Assembly (NCBI GenBank): GCA_049520395.1
Contig: JBEKPV010000091.1
Span: forward strand, 1 to 13,052
DNA length: 13,052 nt
Direction: 5' to 3'
Source: UBA1161 sp049520395
Lineage (GTDB): Bacteria; Planctomycetota; Phycisphaerae; Tepidisphaerales; Tepidisphaeraceae
The translations under genes and the position numbers were made by a program. The notes below the pieces were generated by a model. The model had not been told where the DNA came from. It saw only the letters and a list, made by a program, of their open reading frames with translations, and ran no database searches. How positions within the stretch are numbered: the stretch's first letter is position 1; each line of letters opens with the position of its first letter. Shown one piece after another: positions 5,575-11,707 of this stretch.

Positions 5575-5579
5575 AACCG

Positions 5580-6125
5580 ATGACCCAACCCATCATCCAA
5601 ACCCCTCGATTGCGCTTGCGGCCCTGGAGGGAGGCGGACCTGATCCCATTCGCGGCGATGAACGCCGATTCGCGGGTGATGGAATATCTCTTCAAAATGC
5701 TGAACCGCGAGGAAAGCGATCACCTGGCGGTCCTCATCGGCGAACATATTCAGCGCCACGGCTTCGGCCTCTGGGCCGTGGAAGTTCCCGGAGCTGCCGA
5801 CTTCATCGGCTACGTGGGATTATCCATCCCTAGTTTCGAGACCCATTTCACGCCCTGCGTGGAAATCGGCTGGCGACTTGCCTACGACCACTGGGGCAAG
5901 GGCTACGCCACCGAGGGGGCCAAAGCGGTGCGCGATTATGCGTTCGAGGAGTTGCGCCTCGATCAAATCGTCTCGTTCACCAGTCCGGCCAACGTTCGTT
6001 CGCGGCGAGTCATGGAGAAGATCGGCATGACTCACAACCCCGCCGACGATTTTTTGCACCCCCGGCGGCCCGAAAACCATCCGCACCGGGAGCACGTGCT
6101 CTACCGATTGTCGCGCCCGGGGTAA
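5580..6125 (+). CDS. GNAT-family N-acetyltransferase, RimJ/RimL-like
   Basis: A 181-residue acetyl-CoA-dependent N-acetyltransferase of the RimJ/RimL subgroup, which acetylates protein N-termini or small amines. Landmarks are the opening TPRLRLRPWREADL, a central GYVGLSIPSFETHFTPCVEIGWRL strand region, the acetyl-CoA pyrophosphate loop HWGKGYA at residues 104-110 (part of the Q/RxxGxG/A motif A), then EEL.LDQIVSFT..N.RSRRVMEKIGM, which is motif B and highly typical of this subgroup. It ends RPENHPHREHVLYRLSR, a common tail in close relatives. The frame is open to 5349, but homology starts at ATG 5580. The substrate is unknown. The gene next to it (6196) follows by 70 bp and is probably co-transcribed. 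A remnant of a second copy of this gene lies at 5234-5313. Confidence 0.9.
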   Translation: MTQPIIQTPRLRLRPWREADLIPFAAMNADSRVMEYLFKMLNREESDHLAVLIGEHIQRHGFGLWAVEVPGAADFIGYVGLSIPSFETHFTPCVEIGWRLAYDHWGKGYATEGAKAVRDYAFEELRLDQIVSFTSPANVRSRRVMEKIGMTHNPADDFLHPRRPENHPHREHVLYRLSRPG

Positions 6126-6195
6126 GGCCTTACTTCACCGTCCCACCCGCGCTCTTCTTGCCAAACCGCGGCACTTTGGAGAGGCTTGGGTTTTC

Positions 6196-6987
6196 ATGTA
6201 CGACGAACCCATCGAAGACCCGGCGGATCGCACGAACAAGCCGGTCGATCGCGCGCTGGAGAAGGTGAACAAATTCCGCATGCACGCCGAATTGGCGGCC
6301 GTGTTCGAGGGGGTACGAAAATTCGACGCGCAACTGTATCCGGGTTTTGATCCCCAGCTCGCCCGCGATATTCAGCGGCGGATCGGCAAGCTGGAAAAAG
6401 CCAAGTCCCCCGACCGGCCCATCCTGCCGCCGCAGTCCGCCCCCGAGGCCGCCGATCTGCTGAATGTTTGGCAGACCCAGGATTTATCCACCGGCGACTA
6501 CCACATTCACCGCCGTCCCGGCGAAGTCATGATTTTTCGCTGGCTGCAAGGCGATCAGGTCGAAACCAATTACGAGCGCCTGCAGGCCCACTTCGACGCG
6601 GCGATGGAAGGTTGCCGCGAGGACGAACGGCAGTCTCTCGAATGGAAAAAAGAGGAACAGACGCAGGCGTACCTGGCGGCCCTGGACGCCGTCAAAGTCA
6701 AAATGGCGGACATCTATCTCCGCGAACCGATCCAGAAGCTGAAAAATCTTTTCGTCCTCTCCACGCAGACGGCGGATGAGATCAACATCGCGTATTTATG
6801 TGATTACATCATGAACGTCCCCGCCGCCGAGGTGGTCGGCAAGGCCTCCGCGCCGCCGGACAACCCAACCGATGGCGATCTGGCCTGGTTCTTCAAGCTT
6901 TTTTCCCTGCGCGGTATGCGAGAGGATGTCGAGCAGATGCTTTTCTTTACGTTTTTGCAAAAATCGGGTGATGCGTTTGAAGAGTAA
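6196..6987 (+). CDS. Uncharacterised cytosolic protein, 263 residues
   Basis: I do not recognise this family. The product is acidic, rich in Glu, Asp, Gln and Lys, with no signal peptide or membrane helix. The first ~50 residues are charged and probably helical (DRALEKVNKFRMHAELAAVFEGVRKF). A middle part (about 93-130) has LLNVWQTQDLSTGDYHIHRRPGEVMIFRWLQGD. The C-terminal half is mainly helical (LEWKKEEQTQAYLAALDAVKVKMADIYL). It could be a soluble helical scaffold or regulator; no catalytic motif stands out. The ATG lies behind a weak GGAGAGG (6178-6184), 11 bases away. The preceding spacer and start codons occur again, degenerated, at 5347-5412, so GNAT and this gene seem to travel as a pair. 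The gene converges on the 7019-7786 gene with 31 bp between stops. Confidence 0.75.
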   Translation: MYDEPIEDPADRTNKPVDRALEKVNKFRMHAELAAVFEGVRKFDAQLYPGFDPQLARDIQRRIGKLEKAKSPDRPILPPQSAPEAADLLNVWQTQDLSTGDYHIHRRPGEVMIFRWLQGDQVETNYERLQAHFDAAMEGCREDERQSLEWKKEEQTQAYLAALDAVKVKMADIYLREPIQKLKNLFVLSTQTADEINIAYLCDYIMNVPAAEVVGKASAPPDNPTDGDLAWFFKLFSLRGMREDVEQMLFFTFLQKSGDAFEE

Positions 6988-7018
6988 GGCACCGGCTTTG
7001 CAAAATGATCGGGCGAAA

Positions 7019-7786
7019 TTACACCGCGATGAAATCGCAATAATCGTAGACGATGCTGTGTTTCGGGCGTTTGGGATCGAAGAGGACGATGACCAGATCC
7101 TTCAGCGCGGCCGAGTCGTATCGGCGGGGGTTGATGCTCATCCGCCGCGCCCATAGATTCCCCATCGCCTTGAATTGATAGGTCAGAGTAAATGAACACT
7201 GCCGGCGGCCGGTGCAAATAATGCTCTTGGCGACGATCGCGCCGAAGGTCGCCTTTCCATTTTTCACCAGCCAATGCGAGCGCCACGGCACGAGCCAGAT
7301 TCCGTAAAACAGGACCGTGCCCACTGCGATGCCGACCGCGGCGCCGAACCAATCGATCAAGCGATAGCGGGCGTAGGCCTGGAGTGAGCGGTCGAGTGCG
7401 GCATAACCGACTTTGCCCAGGTGGATGGCGTGTGCCTTGATGGCCTGGCCCACGTGATAGGCCGCGAACTCATTTTGCAGTACCTGGTCGCGGCCGATGA
7501 GGCCGGAGCGATCCAATTGATATTCGACGTAATAGGCGATCCCATGCCGGGCTTTATTGTCGCCCCAGAGCGCGATGACTCGCGCCGGCTGCGCCGGGAT
7601 CACGAAAACGACAATCGGCTCCAGAACCACAAACGCCACCAGCGCCGCAAAAATCGCCAGCACCGGGCCGGTGATCATGCGACCCAGCAATAGCACCGTC
7701 AGCGTGCCCCGTTTGCGAAGCACCATCCGAGGCGAGTGCAATAACTCGCGCGGGATCGGAGAATCCACCACTTGCGTCGCCTGCAT
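7019..7786 (-). CDS. Uncharacterised two-helix membrane protein with C-terminal soluble domain
   Basis: The 255-residue product has a short N-terminal cytosolic segment, a long hydrophobic helix at about 38-63, an outside region of about 80 residues (WGDNKARHGIAYYVEYQLDRSG...), a second helix at about 146-167 (WFGAAVGIAVGTVLFYGIWLV), and a C-terminal domain from about 168 (WLVKNGKATFGAIVAK...FTLTYQFKAMG...VIVLFDPKRPKHSIVYDY). The last part recalls the beta-rich pattern of DUF3592-type membrane proteins, where G.V..K....R....Y.F....G precedes a V.VLYDP.NP..S ending. This is a weak resemblance from memory. The frame is open to ATG 7837, but ATG 7786 is preferred because TATGAT lies 6 bases before it, the same geometry as other leaderless genes here, and because residues before it are not membrane-like. 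It is divergent from the membrane protein at 7909. Confidence 0.75.
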   Translation of the reverse strand: MQATQVVDSPIPRELLHSPRMVLRKRGTLTVLLLGRMITGPVLAIFAALVAFVVLEPIVVFVIPAQPARVIALWGDNKARHGIAYYVEYQLDRSGLIGRDQVLQNEFAAYHVGQAIKAHAIHLGKVGYAALDRSLQAYARYRLIDWFGAAVGIAVGTVLFYGIWLVPWRSHWLVKNGKATFGAIVAKSIICTGRRQCSFTLTYQFKAMGNLWARRMSINPRRYDSAALKDLVIVLFDPKRPKHSIVYDYCDFIAV

Positions 7787-7792
7787 GGCGCA

Positions 7793-7798
7793 ATCATA
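7793..7798 (-). promoter_or_regulatory. -10 box TATGAT, leaderless-type promoter for the 7786 gene
   Basis: On the minus strand TATGAT is followed by TGCGCC and then ATG, a 6-base gap. A TTGGGA 18 bases upstream could act as a -35 element. Transcription would begin at or next to the ATG, and no ribosome binding site fits. This decides the start codon. Confidence 0.5.
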
Positions 7799-7883
7799 AG
7801 GCGCACCATGCCCTTTTCCCAAGGGGAGATCGCCCATAATTTTGAGAAAAAGTGAAGGCGAGGTGTTTCGGGTTGCCTCACGA

Positions 7884-7889
7884 TATAAT
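7884..7889 (+). promoter_or_regulatory. -10 box TATAAT ahead of the 7909 gene
   Basis: TATAAT ends 19 bases before the ATG at 7909, giving a leader of roughly 12-13 bases (AGCGAAAACC before the ATG). No Shine-Dalgarno match is seen. No clear -35 element is found at the usual distance. Confidence 0.5.
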
Positions 7890-7908
7890 CAGCCAACGAG
7901 CGAAAACC

Positions 7909-8490
7909 ATGACTGTTTCACCTGACGATACCGAGGTTCTGACCCCCGCCGAGCAGCGCACCCTGCGGACGCACAACCTCGCCCGTCTGGTCCTGGCGAC
8001 CTTTATCTTCACCTTTGTCATCGCCCGGATACTGGTGATCTTCATCATGGATGGGAAACTGCCTCCGCAGCTGTTTTTTCACGTCCAGGGGACCCATGTT
8101 CACCACCTTAACTACGGCATCTTTTTGCTCAGCGCCACCGGCGCCTACCTCATCTTCGCCCGGCCTGAAGGGCCGCGATTGACGTTTTGCGCCATTGTCT
8201 ATGCCATCGGCCTGGGGCTGACCTTCGACGAATTCGGCATGTGGCTCCATCTCGGCGGCCCCTATTGGCAACGCGCCAGCTATGACGCGGTGATCACGGT
8301 CGCTTCGGTCCTGGGCCTGATCGCCTACGGGTCCAAACTCCGGCACTGGCGGCCGCAGCATTTCATCACGGTGATCGCACTGGTCGCGGTTTTGATCGTC
8401 TTCGGATTTGTTCTGAAAAGGTCGATGAAATGGGCCGACCAGACGATCGGCCCGCGTCTGTATCAGATGGAAGAGCGCGGGCCCTCATAA
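7909..8490 (+). CDS. Uncharacterised integral membrane protein with His-rich and Asp-Glu motifs
   Basis: A 193-residue protein with about four to five membrane helices: near 25-47, 68-84, 93-106, 124-139 and 151-168. Two polar motifs stand out: H58-x4-H63-x-H65-H66 (FHVQGTHVHHLNYG) just before the second helix, and D107-E108 (TFDEFGMWLHLGG) after the third. The G-x-H-x-H-H-x3-G plus DE pattern looks conserved-type and could place a metal site at the membrane surface, hinting at an enzyme or metal-dependent membrane protein. I recall similar unnamed integral membrane proteins in other bacteria but know no assigned function. ATG 7909 is chosen over GTG 7852 because the TATAAT at 7884 lies between them and the extra N-terminus would overlap the promoter. 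The stop overlaps the stop of the facing glycosyltransferase gene by 6 bp. Confidence 0.8.
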   Translation: MTVSPDDTEVLTPAEQRTLRTHNLARLVLATFIFTFVIARILVIFIMDGKLPPQLFFHVQGTHVHHLNYGIFLLSATGAYLIFARPEGPRLTFCAIVYAIGLGLTFDEFGMWLHLGGPYWQRASYDAVITVASVLGLIAYGSKLRHWRPQHFITVIALVAVLIVFGFVLKRSMKWADQTIGPRLYQMEERGPS

Positions 8491-9396
8491 CACGGTGCAA
8501 ACCGCCGGGTCGATCTTCAGCGGCGGCACATAATCGTCGGGGCGCGGCGGCAGGGCGCGCAGCCGCTGAAAATGCTCGTTCATCGTCGCGTCGTTTTCGG
8601 TCGGCAGGTCTTCGCCCCATTTTTTGCGAAACATCTCGAAGTTGGACGTGACCAGCTGCTTCATCTCCCGATCGACTTCGGCGACGCTGGTTCCGCCGGC
8701 AATCATTTTTTTGGCGTGGCCTCCGCCTTCGTGATGCAGCCAGGCGCCCCGGGCACAGACCAATTTGAATCCCGCGCGCTGGGCTCGCAGGCCCCAATCC
8801 AGGTCGCCGAAGAGATGGCGAAAGCGCGTGTCCATGACGCCGATCTTGTCGAGCACGTTTCGCGTAACCATCACGGAGTCGGCGATGAGGGCCCGGTCCT
8901 CAAAAAGCTCGCCCGACCAGCCGGAGGCGACCTGCTCGGAGAACTGGCAGACTTCGCCGTAATTTCGGCAAGGCGCCGGCGGCTTGATCACATGCTGCGG
9001 GAAACCGTCAATATGTTCCGAGCTTCCCCGCAAAATTCCCAAACTGGGATGCGCCTTGGCGAGGCGCAAAAGCGTCCGCACATATCCCGGCGGAACGATC
9101 ATGTCGTGACTGACGAGCATGATCGTGTCGCCGGTCGCGGTGGAAAATCCGAGCGAACAAGCGTAGGTGTAATATTGCCTGCTCCTCAGCATCAGCAGGG
9201 TCGTGCGAGCGGGCGTCGATTTGCGAAACCGCTCAAAATGCCCGGCCATATCGTTGGAAGGGTCGGAGGCGTCGTCGATGAGGATAAATTCCGTCTGGTC
9301 CAGCAGATTCAATTGGCGAATCGTTTCCCCGATGCTGAACAAACAGAGCCCCGCAAAATCCCCGATATTGCGGAATGGAATGACGACGGAAAGCAA
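8485..9396 (-). CDS. Glycosyltransferase family 2 (GT-A fold)
   Basis: A 303-residue cytoplasmic sugar transferase that would move a sugar from a nucleotide donor to an envelope glycan, lipid or protein. It opens with LSVVIPFRN, the usual first beta strand, then FILIDDASDPSND (nucleotide binding). SHDMIVPPGY has H97-D98 in the position of the DxD metal motif. FGDLDWGLRAQRAGFKL has D198 and D200-W201, the counterpart of the ED(x)W acceptor/base motif. WLHHEGG follows. No membrane helix is visible. The start is TTG at 9396 with GGAG 6 bases upstream; an in-frame TGA shortly before rules out a longer frame. It follows rsmA by 29 bp on the same strand, so the two are likely co-transcribed. The donor and acceptor cannot be read. 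Confidence 0.88.
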   Translation of the reverse strand: MLSVVIPFRNIGDFAGLCLFSIGETIRQLNLLDQTEFILIDDASDPSNDMAGHFERFRKSTPARTTLLMLRSRQYYTYACSLGFSTATGDTIMLVSHDMIVPPGYVRTLLRLAKAHPSLGILRGSSEHIDGFPQHVIKPPAPCRNYGEVCQFSEQVASGWSGELFEDRALIADSVMVTRNVLDKIGVMDTRFRHLFGDLDWGLRAQRAGFKLVCARGAWLHHEGGGHAKKMIAGGTSVAEVDREMKQLVTSNFEMFRKKWGEDLPTENDATMNEHFQRLRALPPRPDDYVPPLKIDPAVCTVL

Positions 9397-9425
9397 AGCG
9401 GACTCCAGTCAGGGAATTATCGTGG

Positions 9426-10283
9426 TCATCCGCGAAGCTCGCAAGACGCGTCGCAGGCCACGAAGAGGTCCCAGCACCGCTGGGGCGATAATTCCTCGGG
9501 GCGAATCGTGGGAGGAACGCCGGTCGCGGCCAAAACGCGATCGGCGTCCACCTCTGCCTGGGTGAGCGCCTTTCGCAGCATTTTCCGCCGCGAGGAAAAC
9601 AGCCGGTGAATGAACGTGGAAAATTCCTCGGCGCGTTTCCCGAGCTGGTCTTGTCGGGTAAGACGCACCAGGGCGGAATCGACTTTCGGCATCGGCCAAA
9701 AGGCCTGGGGCGGCATTTTGCGCAAGACCTCCACCTTCGCCAGCAACTGGGTCATAATCGAAAGCGGCCCGTACTCTTTGCCGCTGGTGGCCCGCAAGCG
9801 ATCCGCCACTTCCCTCTGGACGGTGAACGCGAGCACATCCACGCCGGCGAGGAGCAACTCGACCGCCAGCGGGGAAGCGATGTTGTAGGGGAGGTTCGCG
9901 GCCAGTCGGATGGTGCGGTTCGCGGATTTGGCCTGAGCGATCGCTTGGAGCAACTGTGCATTCAGCGAATGTTTGCCTGCCAGGGCGTCTCCCTCGATGA
10001 GTCGGAAATTGGAGACGGCGGCGAATCGCTGGCGCAGGAGTGAAGCGAGATTTCGATCGATTTCGACGGCCAACAGGTCGGCGCCGGTTTTGAGCAATTC
10101 TTCGGTCAGGGTGCCGGTGCCGGGACCGATTTCCAGGACCAGGTCGCCGGAGGCGATTTGCGGCGCCTCGGCTACCAGGCGGACCAGATTGCCGTCGATC
10201 ATGAAATTTTGTCCGAGCCGCTGGCGGGGCGCGGCCTGAGCCTCGGAGAGAAGCGATTGAATCTCTTTTTTGGTTTGGGCCAT
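9426..10283 (-). CDS. rsmA: 16S rRNA dimethyladenosine transferase RsmA/KsgA
   Basis: This enzyme uses S-adenosylmethionine to dimethylate two adjacent adenines in the 3' terminal helix of 16S rRNA, a late step in small-subunit maturation. The 285 residues match the usual length. Motifs in order are LGQNFM at 23-28, EIGPGTG at 51-57 (SAM motif I), VEID at 73-76, EGDAL at 97-101, NLPYN at 130-134 (the N-L-P-Y catalytic motif), FTVQREVADR from 153, YGPLSIM and F.PMPKVDSALV in the substrate-binding region. All key residues are present. The ATG at 10283 has no Shine-Dalgarno site. Its upstream region is shared with the divergent CII-like gene (71 bp between starts). The glycosyltransferase gene follows on the same strand. 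Confidence 0.96.
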   Translation of the reverse strand: MAQTKKEIQSLLSEAQAAPRQRLGQNFMIDGNLVRLVAEAPQIASGDLVLEIGPGTGTLTEELLKTGADLLAVEIDRNLASLLRQRFAAVSNFRLIEGDALAGKHSLNAQLLQAIAQAKSANRTIRLAANLPYNIASPLAVELLLAGVDVLAFTVQREVADRLRATSGKEYGPLSIMTQLLAKVEVLRKMPPQAFWPMPKVDSALVRLTRQDQLGKRAEEFSTFIHRLFSSRRKMLRKALTQAEVDADRVLAATGVPPTIRPEELSPQRCWDLFVACDASCELRG

Positions 10284-10341
10284 TGGGAAATGGGAAAAAT
10301 CGGATTAACCCTTTTCCAATATACGTGCGGAGCAAATCCGC

Positions 10342-10347
10342 TACAAT
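10342..10347 (+). promoter_or_regulatory. -10 box TACAAT, leaderless-type promoter for the 10355 gene
   Basis: TACAAT is separated from the ATG at 10355 by 7 bases (TTCGGGC). Transcription would start at the ATG or one base before it. No ribosome binding site is possible. The box lies in the 71-bp divergent region shared with rsmA. Confidence 0.5.
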
Positions 10348-10354
10348 TTCGGGC

Positions 10355-10828
10355 ATGAAATCGTACGAAGTGATTCGCAACGCGGTGGAAGATCAGGGTG
10401 TGAAGGCGGTGGCGGCGGCGCTGCGCGTATCGGCGGCTCTGGTGTATAAATGGTGTGAGGCGGCCGCCGAGCAGGACGATCCGGACGCCTCGGGAGCCAA
10501 AAACCCGCTGGATCGAGTGCGGGAGATGTATTTGCTGACGAAGGACATCCGGCTGATCCGCTGGTTGTGCAACGAGGCGGGCGGGTTTTTCGTCGCCGAC
10601 CCGGTGCCGGAGCTGCGTAAGCCGCCCGATGAGTCGATTTTCGGCGAGACCCGCGAAATGGTGCGCGACTTCAGCCAACTGCTCGATGCGGTGACCGCCT
10701 CGGTCGAGGGCGACGGGGTTATCGACGAGCACGAAGCCGACAAAATCCGCGAAAAATGGGAGGACCTGAAATCCTGCGTCGAGCATTTTGTCATCGGTTG
10801 CGAACAGGGACATTACCGAACCAAGTGA
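10355..10828 (+). CDS. CII-like helix-turn-helix protein, host-encoded
   Basis: A 157-residue protein. The N-terminal ~35 residues form a helix-turn-helix (VIRNAVEDQGVKAVAAALRVSAALVYKWCE), followed by NPLDRVREMYLLTKDIRLIRWLCNEAGGFFVADP, and then a helical C-terminal half (EMVRDFSQLLDAVTASVEGDG, DEHEADKIREKWEDLK). The HTH plus NPLxR...T.D..L..WLC...GGFF pattern resembles the phage regulatory CII (CP76-type) family as I remember it in bacterial chromosomes. That match is not verified. No other phage gene is near, so it is probably a domesticated or native regulator. The frame is open to ATG 10283, but ATG 10355 sits 7 bases behind TACAAT. It precedes ispE by 12 bp and is likely co-transcribed with it. 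Its target is unknown. Confidence 0.8.
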   Translation: MKSYEVIRNAVEDQGVKAVAAALRVSAALVYKWCEAAAEQDDPDASGAKNPLDRVREMYLLTKDIRLIRWLCNEAGGFFVADPVPELRKPPDESIFGETREMVRDFSQLLDAVTASVEGDGVIDEHEADKIREKWEDLKSCVEHFVIGCEQGHYRTK

Positions 10829-10840
10829 GATTCTTCGCTT

Positions 10841-11707
10841 ATGCGCCTTCTCTCGCCGGCCAAAATCAATCTGCACCTGCGAGTGGGAAAAACCGCGCCC
10901 GACGGATTCCATCCACTGATGAGCTGGTTCTGCACGGTCGGCCTTTTCGACACGATCGAAATGACGCGCACCGCGGACGGGAAAATGTCTCTGGTGTGCG
11001 ACGTCCCGGAAGTGCCAACCGACGCGTCCAACCTCATCATCCGAGCCGGGCTGGCGACGCTGGAACAATATCGCGAGCAATACGGCGCGAAAATTTCGCT
11101 GAGCAAAAAAATCCCGATGGGGGGCGGTTTGGGGGGCGGCAGCTCCAATGCGGCGACGGCGCTGCGCGGATTTAATCAGATTTGGGACCTCCGCTTCACG
11201 GCCGATCGCATGGCGCGGCTGGCGGCAAAACTGGGGAGCGACGTCTCTTTTTTCCTGCACGGCCCCAGCAGCGTCTGCACGGGGCGGGGCCAGAATGTCG
11301 CGCCGATCAATTCGCCGCGGGTTCGCTGGGCGGTGCTGATTTTCCCGGCGATTCCGATTTCCACTCCAAAGGTTTACAAGCGATTCGACGAACTGAATCT
11401 GGGCTCGACTCAGGCGATCGAACATCAACCGGATTGGAAAACCTGGACGAACTTGCGAGCCGAGCAATTGCTGCCGCTGCTGATCAACGACTTGGAAGCG
11501 CCCGCATTCGACCTTTTTCCGGAATTGGCGGGGCTGCGCGAAAATATCGAGAAAAGCCTGAGCCGAATCGTGCGCATGAGCGGCAGCGGGAGCACGCTGT
11601 TTACGCTGGCGGACGATCAAACCACGGCGGAAAAAATCGCCGCGCGAATTCAAAAGGATTTCGTGCCCGCCGCGGCGGTGGAGTTGAGCCCGATTACTTC
11701 TGCCTGA
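10841..11707 (+). CDS. ispE: 4-diphosphocytidyl-2-C-methyl-D-erythritol kinase IspE
   Basis: IspE phosphorylates CDP-methylerythritol with ATP, the fourth step of the MEP route to isoprenoid precursors. The 288 residues are normal for the family. It is a GHMP kinase: SPAKINLHL at 5-13 (K8 corresponds to the catalytic-site Lys), the ATP loop PMGGGLGGGSS from residue 92, GSDVSFFLHG near 132-141 with the catalytic Asp at 134, and the C-terminal MSGSGSTLF from about 246. The ATP loop has Gly where many homologues read PTGAGLGGGSS, a mild change. ATG 10841 lies 12 bp after the CII-like gene. Its 3' end overlaps the 3' end of hisD on the other strand by 14 bp. Leu codons favour CTG, unlike the CTC-rich genes at 593-3269. 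Confidence 0.96.
   Translation: MRLLSPAKINLHLRVGKTAPDGFHPLMSWFCTVGLFDTIEMTRTADGKMSLVCDVPEVPTDASNLIIRAGLATLEQYREQYGAKISLSKKIPMGGGLGGGSSNAATALRGFNQIWDLRFTADRMARLAAKLGSDVSFFLHGPSSVCTGRGQNVAPINSPRVRWAVLIFPAIPISTPKVYKRFDELNLGSTQAIEHQPDWKTWTNLRAEQLLPLLINDLEAPAFDLFPELAGLRENIEKSLSRIVRMSGSGSTLFTLADDQTTAEKIAARIQKDFVPAAAVELSPITSA

Larger units (their letters stand above)
5158..5579. other. Gene-free stretch holding a terminator and duplicated relic sequence
   Basis: No intact gene is seen in these 422 bases. From left to right they contain the terminator at 5193-5216, a GNAT 3'-end relic (about 5234-5313), a conserved spacer and start-codon region copied from the 6155-6223 region (about 5347-5412), and a pair of hairpins just before the GNAT start at 5580. 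The open frame running from 5349 into the GNAT gene is read as chance upstream extension. Its first part resembles relic sequence and its remainder has no recognisable domain. Confidence 0.6.

Noticed and set aside
8572..9609. 345-codon plus-strand frame opposite the glycosyltransferase
   Set aside because: Antisense shadow of a clear GT2 gene; no domain in the translation.
9409..10380. 323-codon minus-strand frame overlapping rsmA in another frame
   Set aside because: Arg/Pro-rich out-of-frame reading of rsmA, which has every expected motif.
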